A stretch of 64,000 bases of DNA. Origin: DDH964 sp963763205. Lineage in GTDB: Bacteria; Desulfobacterota; Desulfuromonadia; Desulfuromonadales; DDH964. Numbering within the stretch: position 1 is the first letter of the stretch; the number at the start of each line of letters is the position of its first letter. Shown one piece after another: positions 1 through 8,306 of the stretch. The stretch covers positions 186,001 to 250,000 of the forward strand of contig CAVXNQ010000021.1 of assembly GCA_963763205.1 (NCBI GenBank). The letters are read 5' to 3'. The notes beneath the pieces are model-generated. The model was not told the origin of the DNA. It ran no database searches and worked only from the letters and a program-made list of their open reading frames with translations. The translations under genes and the position numbers were made by a program.

Positions 1-387
1 TCGCCTTGCCGAGGCCGACCGCCACGTAGTCGATCGGCGGCGACGTTGAAGAAATCGGGATCGTTGCTGGCGTGGATGCCGCCGACCACCACCGTGGCAG
101 CGCAGCTCTCCTTCACCGCCGCGGCGATCTGCCGGGCGGTGTTGGCCTCGCAGGTCACCGCGGTGATCCCCACCAGGTCGGGGCGGAAGTCAGCCAGGGC
201 CCCTTCCAGGCCGTCCGGCTCGACCTTGAGGTCGACAAGCGGCTACCTCGTGGCCGGCCAGGTTGCCGGCGAGGACCTCCAGGGCCAGGGGTTCGCCGCG
301 GAAGATCTGCTTGATCGAGGTGAGGCCGTAGCGCTCTTCGGGGATGCTGCGGCCGCAATTGGGAGGATTTACCAGCAGAATGCGCAT
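1..387 (-). CDS. B12-binding radical SAM protein, N-terminal fragment (frameshifted)
   Basis: The reading frame starts at 387 with MRILLVNPPNCG, the usual opening of the cobalamin-binding Rossmann domain found at the N-terminus of B12-dependent radical SAM proteins. After a one-base shift near 236-246 it continues with VDLKVEPDGLEGAL, DLVGITAVTCEANTARQ and VVVGGIHAS, and after a second shift near 32-36 with IDYVAVGLGKA. All three pieces fit one B12-binding domain in order, so the breaks look like sequence errors. The radical SAM domain would lie beyond the window edge. The substrate cannot be deduced. Confidence 0.7.
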
Positions 388-723
388 TTCAATCCGATCC
401 GCTCCGGGGAAGGATCGCCTGGGAGCCCAGGCGGGTCAGCATGTTAACCCGAATCGCCGGGGATGTAAATCCGCAGATTGCCACGGTATTGCCGGTTGCG
501 GATGATTTTTGGCAATATGGATATCCACCCTCGCAGCCGGGTCCGGACAGGGCGAGCCAAGGGCAGAACCGGTTCCACGCGGATCAGCCCGGATCACTTC
601 GCATAACCATCGGATCAGGCCTTTGGTTCAGGGTAAATCCGCCCCATCCGTAGTTGATCGGACCTTATCCGAGCTAATCCGCGCGAAACGCCTTGGGAGA
701 GTTTTGTCTGGTCGGCAGTGTGG
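388..723. other. intergenic region, no gene seen
   Basis: This 336-base stretch separates two minus-strand genes. I find no convincing coding frame, tRNA or T-tailed hairpin in it. It should contain the promoter of the radical SAM gene, but no clear -35/-10 pair stands out. Confidence 0.5.
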
Positions 724-1146
724 TCAGGCCAGAGAAGCCGTGGCGGGGGAGGGGAAGTCGATCAGGGGACGCTGGCCGGTGACCTTGCAGCTTACCGCAC
801 AGCGGATCGCGCGGCCGGCGCGGCGCCCGGCCGCGGTGGTGACCGCCGCCACCAGGGCGTCGAAGCGGGAGCCGGAGGTCGCGAACTCGTCGGCCTCCAG
901 GTAGATGCGGGTTCCCTGCCAGAGGAGCAGGTCCGCACCCGGCAGGCCGACCAGCAGGGCCGCCTTGCCGGTCGCGCGCAGGTTGGCCAGGGTGCGGTTG
1001 TCGCCGAGGCCGATCAGCCAGCTCCCGTCCGGCTGAGGGCGGGCACAGCCGATCACCGCCAGGTTGGGCAGCCCCTCGGCGTCGCTGGTGGCGAGCACCG
1101 TGACCCGTCGCGGGTCGTTCAGGAGTTGTTCGAGGTCCGTCGCCAT
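724..1146 (-). CDS. pyridoxamine-phosphate-oxidase-like flavin-binding protein
   Basis: The protein has about 140 residues. It opens with MATDLEQLLNDPRRVTVLAT and contains GLPNLAVIGCARP and GDNRTLANLRATGKAALLV, the split-barrel FMN-binding pattern of the PNPOx-like superfamily. Upstream in-frame starts exist, but this ATG begins the conserved part and avoids overlapping the preceding gene. It is the last gene of a short minus-strand operon behind a chorismate mutase and a free DAHP-synthase regulatory domain. The function is not predictable beyond probable flavin or related cofactor binding; a link to aromatic synthesis is suggested only by position. Confidence 0.7.
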   Translation of the reverse strand: MATDLEQLLNDPRRVTVLATSDAEGLPNLAVIGCARPQPDGSWLIGLGDNRTLANLRATGKAALLVGLPGADLLLWQGTRIYLEADEFATSGSRFDALVAAVTTAAGRRAGRAIRCAVSCKVTGQRPLIDFPSPATASLA

Positions 1147-1156
1147 GGCCTGCGGG

Positions 1157-1366
1157 CTACTCTTCGGCGGGGATGCGGAAGATCTCGAGGACGCCGGGGA
1201 GGGCGCGCAGGGCGGTCTGGTCAATGGTCGCGGCGTCGCCGATGACGCCGATGATCACCCGGTTGGCGCCGGTCGACTGATGGAAATCGAAATCCCGGTC
1301 GATGAGGTACTGCTTGACCCGCTCCAGGTCCGCGGCGGAGGCGGTGGTGCGCATCACGATGAGCAT
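1157..1366 (-). CDS. free-standing ferredoxin-like regulatory domain of AroF/KDO8P-type DAHP synthase
   Basis: This 69-residue protein matches, over its whole length, the N-terminal ferredoxin-like domain that precedes the barrel in type Ibeta DAHP synthases: MLIVMRTTASAADLERV, then an exposed segment, then ANRVIIGVIGDAATID and LPGVLEIFRI. In the enzyme this domain binds the feedback inhibitor. Here it stands alone, 3 bases downstream of a chorismate mutase, with a strong ribosome site (aaggagaat) lying in the mutase 3' end. The likely role, by inference, is allosteric control of a DAHP synthase or the mutase in trans. Confidence 0.75.
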   Translation of the reverse strand: MLIVMRTTASAADLERVKQYLIDRDFDFHQSTGANRVIIGVIGDAATIDQTALRALPGVLEIFRIPAEE

Positions 1367-1369
1367 GGT

Positions 1370-1642
1370 TCATTCTCCTTTGGTGCGGATGCGCTCCAGG
1401 CGCCGGCTTTCGTCGATAACGCGCTCGAAGAGGCGCACGATGGCGCCGTCGTCGAGGGGCCCCGGGTTGGCGGCCTGCATCCGTTCAAAGATCAGCTTCT
1501 CCCGCCCCGGGTCGTAGACCGGCAGGCCAAGTTCCTTCTTGATCTCGCCGATCTGCAGCGCCAGGGAGGCGCGCCGGTTGAAGATCTGCAGCAGTTGCTG
1601 GTCGAGCTCGTCGATGGCCAGGCGAATGTCGTCGATGGTCAA
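1370..1642 (-). CDS. chorismate mutase, AroQ class
   Basis: This 90-residue all-helical protein converts chorismate to prephenate for phenylalanine and tyrosine synthesis. It has the AroQ pattern: an N-terminal IDELDQQLLQIFNRRASLA helix, the IGEIKKELGLPVYDPGREK segment carrying the active-site Arg/Lys residues, and the C-terminal LFERVIDESRRLE helix. It starts with TTG preceded by ggag. It heads a compact operon with the free DAHP-synthase regulatory domain (3-base gap) and a PNPOx-like protein. It lacks any fused prephenate dehydratase, so it is a monofunctional mutase. Confidence 0.88.
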   Translation of the reverse strand: MTIDDIRLAIDELDQQLLQIFNRRASLALQIGEIKKELGLPVYDPGREKLIFERMQAANPGPLDDGAIVRLFERVIDESRRLERIRTKGE

Positions 1643-1715
1643 GGGGGGCTCCGGGGAAGGTTAAGAATAGTGAAACGTTAAAAGTAAAATGTGAAAGGTG
1701 AGGCCCTAAGTCCTT

Positions 1716-1748
1716 AATTCAAAATTCAAAATTTAGAACTCAAAATTC
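1716..1748. repeat. AT-rich short direct repeats (TTCAAAA units)
   Basis: Three copies of attcaaaa-like units, plus a variant with acTCAAAATTC, lie in an AT-rich island between the chorismate mutase operon and nadB. The last copy includes the nadB stop codon. The composition differs sharply from the GC-rich flanks. Confidence 0.5.
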
Positions 1749-3338
1749 TTTCCGCAGCAGCGTCGGGCGTTTCCAGTGCACGTCGTCGATTTCCGGATAG
1801 TCGAGGTTGTAGTGCAGGCCGCGGCTCTCTTCGCGGGTCAGGGCGCTGCGGATGATCAGCTCGGCGACGGTGGCGATGTTGCGCAGCTCGATGAGGTCGG
1901 AGGTGACGTAGAAGTTCCAGTAGTAGTCGGCGATCTCCTCCTGGATCATCTGGATGCGGCGCAGGGCGCGGACCAGGCGCTTGTTGGAGCGCACGATGCC
2001 GACGTAATTCCACATGCAGAGGCGGATTTCATGCCAGTTGTGGGCGACCACCACCTCCTCGTCGCTGTCGGTGGCGCTCCCCGAATCCCAGGGGTCGATG
2101 ACCGGGTAGTCGAGAGGGATGCCGGTGAGACGCTCCAGCGAGCGGGTTGCGGCGCGGGCGGCATAGACCACCCCTTCGAGGAGGCTGTTGCTGGCCAGAC
2201 GGTTGGCGCCGTGGAGGCCGGTGCAGGAGGTCTCGCCGATGGCAAAGAGGTTCTGGACGTCCGATTCTCCCCAGGAATCGACCATCACGCCGCCGCACAG
2301 GTAGTGGGCCGCGGGGACCACGGGGATCGGCTCTCTGGTCATGTCGATGCCGTAGGAGAGGCAGGTCTCGTAGATGTTGGGAAAACGCTCGCGGATGTAG
2401 TCGGCCCCCTTGTGGGTGATGTCGAGAAAGACGCAGTCGTCGCCATGGACCTTCATCTCGTGGTCGATGGCGCGGGCGACGATGTCCCGCGGGGCGAGGT
2501 CCTTGAGCTCGTGATAGTCGGGCATGAAGGCGGTGCCGTCGCGGCGGCGCAGGATCGCCCCTTCGCCGCGCACCGCCTCGGAGATCAGAAAGGATTTGGC
2601 GTTGGGGTGGAAGAGGGTGGTGGGGTGGAACTGCATGAACTCCATATTGGCCACCGTCGCCCCGGCGCGGTAGGCCATGGCCACCCCGTCGCCGGTGGCG
2701 ACGTCGGGGTTGCAGGTGTAGAGATAGACCTTGCCGGCGCCGCCGGTCGCCAGAACCGTGACCCGGGCGCCGAAGGCGAGGACCTCGTCCCCCTTGATGT
2801 CGAGGACGTAGGCGCCGAGGCAGCGGTTGGGGGTGACCCGGCGGTGGGTGACCTTGGCCTCGGTGATCAGGTCGACGGCGATGTGGTTTTCGTAAATGGT
2901 GATGTTGGGGTGGCGGCGCACCGCCGCGACCAGCGCCCGCTCGATCTCCCGGCCGGTGATGTCCTGGGCATGGAGGATGCGCCGTGCGCTGTGGCCCCCT
3001 TCGCGGGTCAGGTCGTAGCTGTCGTCGGCGTTTTTGGTGAATTGGACGCCCCAGTCGATCAGGTCGCGAATCGCCTCGGGACCGCTTTCGACCACCAGCC
3101 GCACGATCTCTTCGTCGCTCAAAAAGGCGCCGGCGACCATGGTGTCCTGGATGTGGGCGGCGAAGGAATCTCCCGGAGAAATCACCGAGGCGATCCCGCC
3201 CTGGGCAAGGTTGGTGGCGGTCTCGCTGATCTCGCGCTTGGTGATCACCGAGACGGTCCCCTGGTCGGCGACCTTGAGGGCATAGGAGAGGCCGGCAATG
3301 CCGCTGCCGACAACCAGAAAATCGGAAATGACCTTCAT
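1740..3338 (-). CDS. nadB: L-aspartate oxidase
   Basis: NadB oxidises L-aspartate to iminoaspartate with FAD, the first step of de novo NAD synthesis. The protein has 532 residues, the usual length. It shows the N-terminal Rossmann motif VVGSGIAGLSYAL, the TKREISETATNLAQGG segment, the active-site region QFHPTTL, and GANRLASNSLLEGVVYAARA near the C-terminal helical domain. I placed the start at the ATG before KVISDFLVVG, which has a cgagg ribosome site; a longer in-frame extension lacks conserved character. It reads divergently from the lytic transglycosylase gene. Confidence 0.95.
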   Translation of the reverse strand: MKVISDFLVVGSGIAGLSYALKVADQGTVSVITKREISETATNLAQGGIASVISPGDSFAAHIQDTMVAGAFLSDEEIVRLVVESGPEAIRDLIDWGVQFTKNADDSYDLTREGGHSARRILHAQDITGREIERALVAAVRRHPNITIYENHIAVDLITEAKVTHRRVTPNRCLGAYVLDIKGDEVLAFGARVTVLATGGAGKVYLYTCNPDVATGDGVAMAYRAGATVANMEFMQFHPTTLFHPNAKSFLISEAVRGEGAILRRRDGTAFMPDYHELKDLAPRDIVARAIDHEMKVHGDDCVFLDITHKGADYIRERFPNIYETCLSYGIDMTREPIPVVPAAHYLCGGVMVDSWGESDVQNLFAIGETSCTGLHGANRLASNSLLEGVVYAARAATRSLERLTGIPLDYPVIDPWDSGSATDSDEEVVVAHNWHEIRLCMWNYVGIVRSNKRLVRALRRIQMIQEEIADYYWNFYVTSDLIELRNIATVAELIIRSALTREESRGLHYNLDYPEIDDVHWKRPTLLRKEF

Positions 3339-3454
3339 CGAGGGCCTCGCATGTTGGGGAATGGCGACGGCCCGCAGGCCGCGATCCGTCATTATCGGAG
3401 CGGGGGCGCGCCTTGTCAAGGTTTTCGGGGTGTCGGACAGGGTTGGTAAAGTGG

Positions 3455-3483
3455 TTGAAATACATTGGAAATTTGGCTATAGT
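3455..3483 (+). promoter_or_regulatory. sigma-70-type promoter for the transglycosylase-pgsA operon
   Basis: TTGAAA at 3455-3460 and TATAGT at 3478-3483 are separated by exactly 17 bases. They lie 22 bases before the lytic transglycosylase start codon, in the divergent gap with nadB. Confidence 0.7.
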
Positions 3484-3504
3484 ACGGCGCGGAGGTTGTG
3501 AAGA

Positions 3505-4080
3505 ATGAAAAATGTCCTGCCGGCATTGGTCCTGGTAGCCCTGACGGGAACCCTGTCGCTCCCCGTTTCGGCTGCGGCCGATATCTACCGCTATGTCGAC
3601 GAACAGGGCGTGCTGCACTTCACCAACACTCCGACCAGCAGCCGCTACACCTTCTATCGCAAGGAAACCTCCCGTCCGTCCACGATCAGCGAACTCATCC
3701 ACCGCTACGCCTCGCGCTACCGTATCGAGGAGGCGCTGGTGCGGGCGGTGTGCAAGGTCGAGAGCGACTTCGATCCCCACGCCGTCTCCGCCCGGGGGGC
3801 GCAGGGGCTCATGCAGCTGGTTCCGGAAACCGCCCGCGAACTGCAGGTCCATAACCCTCTCGACCCCGAGGAGAACATCCGCGGCGGCAGCTGCTACCTG
3901 CGGCAGATGCTCGATCAGTTCGACGGCAACCTCGAACTCGCCCTGGCCGCCTACAACGCCGGCCCCAACGCCGTGCGCAGCCACGGCGGCATTCCGCCTT
4001 ACCCCGAGACTATCAACTACGTCGACCGCGTCAAACAGTATCTCGACTATTACCGGAGAAACCAGGACCCCCTGCTATGA
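3505..4080 (+). CDS. periplasmic lytic transglycosylase (SLT family)
   Basis: The enzyme cleaves peptidoglycan glycan strands to anhydromuropeptides. It has a signal peptide (MKNVLPALVLVALTGTLSLP), a short DUF4124-like segment (ADIYRYVDEQGVLHFTN), then the SLT domain with the catalytic Glu in VCKVESDFDPHAVS, followed by GAQGLMQLVPETA and ALAAYNAGPNAV. At 191 residues it is a single-domain enzyme. A ggagg ribosome site precedes the ATG. Its stop overlaps the pgsA start by four bases (ATGA), so the two are probably translationally coupled. Confidence 0.92.
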   Translation: MKNVLPALVLVALTGTLSLPVSAAADIYRYVDEQGVLHFTNTPTSSRYTFYRKETSRPSTISELIHRYASRYRIEEALVRAVCKVESDFDPHAVSARGAQGLMQLVPETARELQVHNPLDPEENIRGGSCYLRQMLDQFDGNLELALAAYNAGPNAVRSHGGIPPYPETINYVDRVKQYLDYYRRNQDPLL

Positions 4081-4664
4081 GTCTGCGCTCCGGGCTGCTC
4101 AACCTCCCCAACCTGCTTACCTTAGGGCGTATGGCAGCGATTCCGCTGCTGGTCGTCCTGCTTCTGTTCCCCGGGCGCAGTACCTGTTTCTGGGCGGCGG
4201 CCGTCTTCTCCCTGGCGGCGGTGACCGACTGGCTCGACGGCTGGCTGGCCCGCAAGTGGCAGGTGGTCACGGTGCTCGGCAAGTTCCTCGACCCCCTCGC
4301 CGACAAGCTGATCGTCATGGCTGCGCTGATCATGCTCATTCCCCTGGGCCGGGTGCCGGCGTGGGCGGTCTTCGTCATCCTCGCCCGTGAAATCGTGATC
4401 ACGGGGCTGCGTTCCATCGCCTCCGCCGAAGGGATCGTCATCGCCGCCTCGGATCTGGGCAAATACAAGACGATTTTCCAGATGGTGGCGATCATCGGCC
4501 TGCTGCTGCACTACGATTACTACTGGCTGTTCGGCCTGCGCTGGGAGCTGTTCCACGTCTCGATGCACAATGTCGGGATCTTCTATTTCTGGGTGGCCTT
4601 TATTCTGACCGCATGGTCGGGGGGAGACTATCTGTTTAAATTCTTTAAGGTTATTGCCCGCTGA
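4077..4664 (+). CDS. pgsA: CDP-diacylglycerol--glycerol-3-phosphate 3-phosphatidyltransferase
   Basis: PgsA makes phosphatidylglycerol phosphate, the committed step to phosphatidylglycerol and cardiolipin, in the inner membrane. The 195-residue polytopic protein carries the complete CDP-alcohol phosphotransferase signature (DG-x2-AR-x8-G-x3-D-x3-D), from DGWLAR to GKFLDPLAD. Other family features are the N-terminal NLPNLLTLGRMAAIPLL and REIVITGLRS. It overlaps the upstream transglycosylase gene by 4 bases. Confidence 0.93.
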   Translation: MSLRSGLLNLPNLLTLGRMAAIPLLVVLLLFPGRSTCFWAAAVFSLAAVTDWLDGWLARKWQVVTVLGKFLDPLADKLIVMAALIMLIPLGRVPAWAVFVILAREIVITGLRSIASAEGIVIAASDLGKYKTIFQMVAIIGLLLHYDYYWLFGLRWELFHVSMHNVGIFYFWVAFILTAWSGGDYLFKFFKVIAR

Positions 4665-4703
4665 GCGGGGTTGCGCCGGGAAAATTATTTTCGGAATTTT
4701 TTG

Positions 4704-4732
4704 TTGACTTGAAAAAGCCTCTTTGCTATTAA
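4704..4732 (+). promoter_or_regulatory. promoter of tRNA-Gly
   Basis: TTGACT (4704-4709) and TATTAA (4727-4732) have a 17-base spacer and lie in an AT-rich stretch 38 bases before the tRNA. Confidence 0.65.
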
Positions 4733-4770
4733 TAACCGCGCTCGACGGAGTGGCAAAAATACACCGATGA

Positions 4771-4845
<75 letters not shown>

Positions 4846-4854
4846 AGAAAATCA

Positions 4855-4883
4855 ACGGAATCCTACGGGGTTCCGTTTTTCTT
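4855..4883 (+). terminator. terminator of tRNA-Gly
   Basis: The inverted repeat acggaatcc/ggggttccgt around a short loop is followed by a T-rich tail (tttttcttt), starting 9 bases after the tRNA. The following 215 bases, up to the cupin gene, show no further feature. Confidence 0.8.
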
Positions 4884-5098
4884 TGCCCCGACTTTCACCA
4901 GACCTTTCAAGGGCGGGTGGATGGCCGGGGTTTTTCCGTTCGTCGCAGGGGAATTCCGATCCGGAAGGGTGGCACCCATGCGGCCTCGGTCGGCCGGCAG
5001 CCCCTTGCCGTGGCGGGAGATGATAGAATGATCCGAAGAGTTCCAGGGATGGGGCAAGGCAGCATAAACTGATACTTCCAGCAGAAGGGGGTGCGATT

Positions 5099-5575
5099 AT
5101 GCAGCTGCAGGCGGCCAGGGTAAATCCTTCGGAAGAGACCATCGCTATTGGCCCGCTACGGATCAGGTTTCTCCTGACGAAGGACGATTCCGGCGGCAGT
5201 GCGTCCGTATTCGAGTTTTCTGTTCCCGTTGGACAGAAACTGGCGGCGCCTGCCCACATCAATGACGCTTACGAGGAGATCCTTTACGGCATCGAAGGGG
5301 TTCTTACCTGGACGGTAGACGGCAGGCCGATCGAAGTTGGACCGGGGCAGGCCCTCTGCATCCCCCGGGGCGCGGTGCATCGCTTCGACAATCTCGGCAG
5401 CGCGGACGTGAAACAGCTGGCCGTCATAACTCCGGCGGTAATGGGACCCGCGTACTTCCGCGAAGCGGCAGCAGTGATCGGTGCAGCTGCCGGCGGTCCG
5501 CCCGACCGGGAGAAGATGATGGCCGTCTACCAGCGTCACGGCATGACGTTGGCCGGTCCCCCGCCCGGCCAATAA
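5099..5575 (+). CDS. cupin-domain protein
   Basis: This 158-residue single-domain cupin has motif 1 in AHINDAYEEILYGIEG and motif 2 in PGQALCIPRGAVHRFDN. Motif 1 keeps one His and the Glu but lacks the second His of the usual HxH, so metal binding may be altered. The C-terminal region with PPDREKMMAVYQRHG resembles small quercetinase-like cupins. A strong ribosome site (aaggggg) precedes the ATG. It stands alone between the tRNA-Gly terminator and an intergenic hairpin, and its substrate is unknown. Confidence 0.8.
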   Translation: MQLQAARVNPSEETIAIGPLRIRFLLTKDDSGGSASVFEFSVPVGQKLAAPAHINDAYEEILYGIEGVLTWTVDGRPIEVGPGQALCIPRGAVHRFDNLGSADVKQLAVITPAVMGPAYFREAAAVIGAAAGGPPDREKMMAVYQRHGMTLAGPPPGQ

Positions 5576-5640
5576 CGGGCGGCAGGCACCGGTTTTCGCC
5601 GAAGCGAAAGGAACCCGCCCGACCAGGCGCTGGCTTTGCT

Positions 5641-5713
5641 GGACTTACCCGTTCTCATGAGGACCGGGGTTGCGAGGGGACTATGCCCGCGGTGCCCGTT
5701 CCCGGTTAAGTCC
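5641..5713 (+). other. long-stem structured element downstream of the cupin gene
   Basis: ggacttacccg (5641-5651) pairs with cggttaagtcc (5703-5713) with one mismatch. They enclose a GC-rich, self-complementary centre. A smaller perfect hairpin (tttcgc-cgaa-gcgaaa, 5594-5609) precedes it. Neither has a T tail. The element lies before a TATAAT box (5759-5764) that probably serves the next gene, so it is not obviously that gene's leader. It matches no RNA class I recognise. Confidence 0.4.
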
Positions 5714-5870
5714 AGGGAGACAGCACCGAGGGGAGTGTCGGGAAAAACGCTGCCGAGGTATAATAAATATAGGAAAAGCAACCAGAATCTGCGGCTGTTC
5801 CAGCCAGAACTGGTTGCAAAATAAACCGAAACCGAGGCTGGAGCGGCTGTTCTCAGCAACGGAGGTCGAT

Positions 5871-6119
5871 ATGAGACGAACTGAATTTGACGGGATGTGT
5901 GAGCTGGCCGGTGAAGGTCGTCTGACGTGGCTGGAAAACATTCGATCCCATGAAAAAGGCCGGGTGATTTCCTGTGAAAGTGACAAGATCGAGGTCGATG
6001 TAGCCGGACAGCGCGAGGAATGGCAGCCGAGCGAGTGTCAGGAATTGACCTATGGGTACAAGGTTGATTACGACGAGGTGATCAAGCACCCGCACGAGTT
6101 CGATAGCCATTTGGACTAA
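5871..6119 (+). CDS. small protein of unknown function
   Basis: This 82-residue acidic, soluble protein begins MRRTEFDGMCELAGEGRLTW and contains a short beta-rich stretch (GRVISCESDKIEVDV). I do not recognise the family. The start is supported by a good ribosome site (ggaggtcgat) and by a TATAAT box at 5759-5764. A strong terminator follows, so it appears to be a single-gene transcript. No membrane segment or signal peptide is visible. Confidence 0.7.
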   Translation: MRRTEFDGMCELAGEGRLTWLENIRSHEKGRVISCESDKIEVDVAGQREEWQPSECQELTYGYKVDYDEVIKHPHEFDSHLD

Positions 6120-6148
6120 GGGACGAGGAAATATCAGGAACGGGAACG

Positions 6149-6179
6149 GACCTCCGGAAAAAGGAGGTCTGTTTTTTTT
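6149..6179 (+). terminator. intrinsic terminator of the small-protein gene
   Basis: A perfect 7-base stem gacctcc/ggaggtc with loop ggaaaaa is followed by tgtttttttt. Confidence 0.92.
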
Positions 6180-6407
6180 GAGAAGGAAATCGAACCTGGC
6201 GTCGCCCTTGAACTTCCGTTTTGTTGACGCCCCGGTAGCTGCTCGAACTCAGCGGCGGGCGGGGGGGGAGGGCGGGGTTTCCGGCCGTTGCCCGGAAAGA
6301 ACGCATAGGCGGTTGACGCTGCGGTTTTCATCTGGCATTGTCCGGATATACTTTAAATGACAATGTATTTGGGTGGCTGCCGTTCCGTCATCGTTTCCTT
6401 CCCGCGG

Positions 6408-8235
6408 ATGAAACCTGTGCCCTTCCGATTCTCCATCCCACCTGTGCTGCGCAAGCTGGCCGGTCATGCCGAAAGCCGCCACCTTCTGCTCAGTGCTGTG
6501 GTCGGCCTGATTGCCGGCGGCGGGGCGATTGCCTTCTATTTCGCCACCAATTCCCTCGATCATGCGATGCTCGGCGGGATTGCCCATTATTATCCGCCCG
6601 GGGAAGGGGTCGGCACCGGTCCGGAGGCGATGCCCCTGATCACCTCGCTGGCCATGGACCACCGCTGGGTGCTGTTTCTGCTGCCGGCCCTGGGCGGTCT
6701 GGTCTCCGGGCTGCTGGTCTACAACTTCGCCCCCGAAGCGGAAGGGCACGGCACCGATGCCGCCATCGACGCCTTTCACAACCGCGGCGGCCTGATCCGC
6801 GGCCGGGTCCCCTGGATCAAGGCGCTGGCCTCGGTGGCGACCATCGGCACCGGCGGCAGCGCCGGGCGCGAGGGGCCGATCGCCCAGATCGGTGCCGGGT
6901 TCGGCTCGTTTCTCGCCACCCGCCTGCGCCTTTCCAGCACCGATCGCCGCATCCTGCTGCTGGCCGGGATCGCCGGCGGGATCGGCGCCACTTTTCGCGC
7001 GCCCCTCGGCGGGGCGCTGTTCGCGGTCGAGGTCCTCTACCGGGACCCCGAATTCGAACACGAGTCGCTGATCCCCTGCCTGATCTCCTCGATCATCGCC
7101 TACTCCCTGTTCGGGGCGGTCACCGGCTGGCATCCGCTGTCTGGTGACGCCCCGTTTCGTCTTCGAACACCCCGGCGAACTCTTCCTCTACCTGGTGCTC
7201 GGCCTGCTCTGCGCCGGTCTCGGCAAGGTCTACGTGCGGACCTTCTACGGCTTGCGCGACCGTTTCCGGAAACTGGCGCTGCCGGCGGCGCTGAAGCCGG
7301 CCCTCGGCGGTCTGCTCCTCGGTCTGCTGGCGATGCTGGTGCCGCAGGTGCTCGGTTCGGGATACGGCTGGGTGCAGGCGGCACTGTACGGGAAGGTGGC
7401 GCTGTGGGTGATGCTGGTGGTGGCGCTGGCCAAGATCCTCGCCACCAGCCTGACCATCCCCTCCGGCGGCTCCGGGGGGGTCTTTGCGCCGAGCTTGGTG
7501 ATCGGCGCTCTGCTCGGTGGGGCCTTCGGCGCCGTGGCCGGACAGGCCTTCCCGGTGCTGGTCAGCGATCCCCGCAGTTACGTCCTGGTCGGCATGGCCG
7601 GCTTCTTCGCCGGGGTTTCCAATACGCCGATCGCCACCCTGATCATGGTCAGCGAACTGACCGGCAATTATGCCCTGCTCGCGCCGCTGATGCTGATCAG
7701 CGTGGTGGCGATGCTCGTCTTCCCGCGCAACTCGATCTACGAAAAGCAGGTCAACAGCCGCCTCGATTCCCCCGCCCATCTCGGCGATTTCGTGGTCGAC
7801 GTCCTGGAGGGGCTCAAGGTCGGGGACATGGCGGAACAGGGGCATCTGCCGACCCTGATCCCGGAGAACCTCTCCCTGCCCGATATCCTGCTGCGCATCG
7901 CCCGCGCCGAAGGGGCCTACTATCCGGTGGTCGATGCTGGCCAGAAGATGTGCGGAATTTTCTCGGTCAACGACATCCGGCGGATTCTCGACGAGGAGAT
8001 CCCCCCGGGGCTGGTCTGCGCCAAGGATATCGCCAACCTTCAGGTGGTCACCTGCGAACCGGGCGATTCCATGAACGACGCCCTGCGCAAGCTCGCCAGC
8101 CATGGCTTCGAGGAGCTGCCGGTGGTCGCTACCGGCGATCCGGGGACGGTCCTGTTCATGCTTTCGCGGCGGGCCATGCTGGCGCGCTACGCCAAGGAAC
8201 TGGAAACAAAAAAGGGGCATTATCAGGATAATTGA
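6408..8235 (+). CDS. ClC-family chloride channel/transporter with CBS domains (frameshifted)
   Basis: This is an integral-membrane ClC protein of about 600 residues. The first part has TGGSAGREGPIAQIG, with the gating Glu of the proton-coupled type. After a one-base shift near 7140 the frame continues with VTPRFVFEHPGELF and SGGSGGVFAPSLVIGALLGG, then FAGVSNTPIATLIM. A C-terminal pair of CBS domains follows (about 7800-8190; VGDMAEQGHLPTL to GFEELPVVA). The two halves fit without gap, so the break is probably a sequence error. The start may be 6408 or the upstream ATG at 6357; neither has a clear ribosome site. Confidence 0.88.
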
Positions 8236-8306
8236 AGACGCCTGGTGATTGCCGGAGAGCCCGCCGTTGTGCTAGTCTGTGCCCCTATCCGGAGTGCCCC
8301 CGCGTG

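Noticed and set aside
1776..3449. 557-codon open frame on the plus strand
   Set aside because: It is the antisense of nadB, with a Val/Gly/Asp-rich composition typical of GC-rich shadow frames; nadB on the other strand has all family motifs.
2029..3984. 651-codon open frame on the minus strand
   Set aside because: It spans nadB in another frame and the divergent promoter region, and is Arg/Pro-rich with no family motifs.
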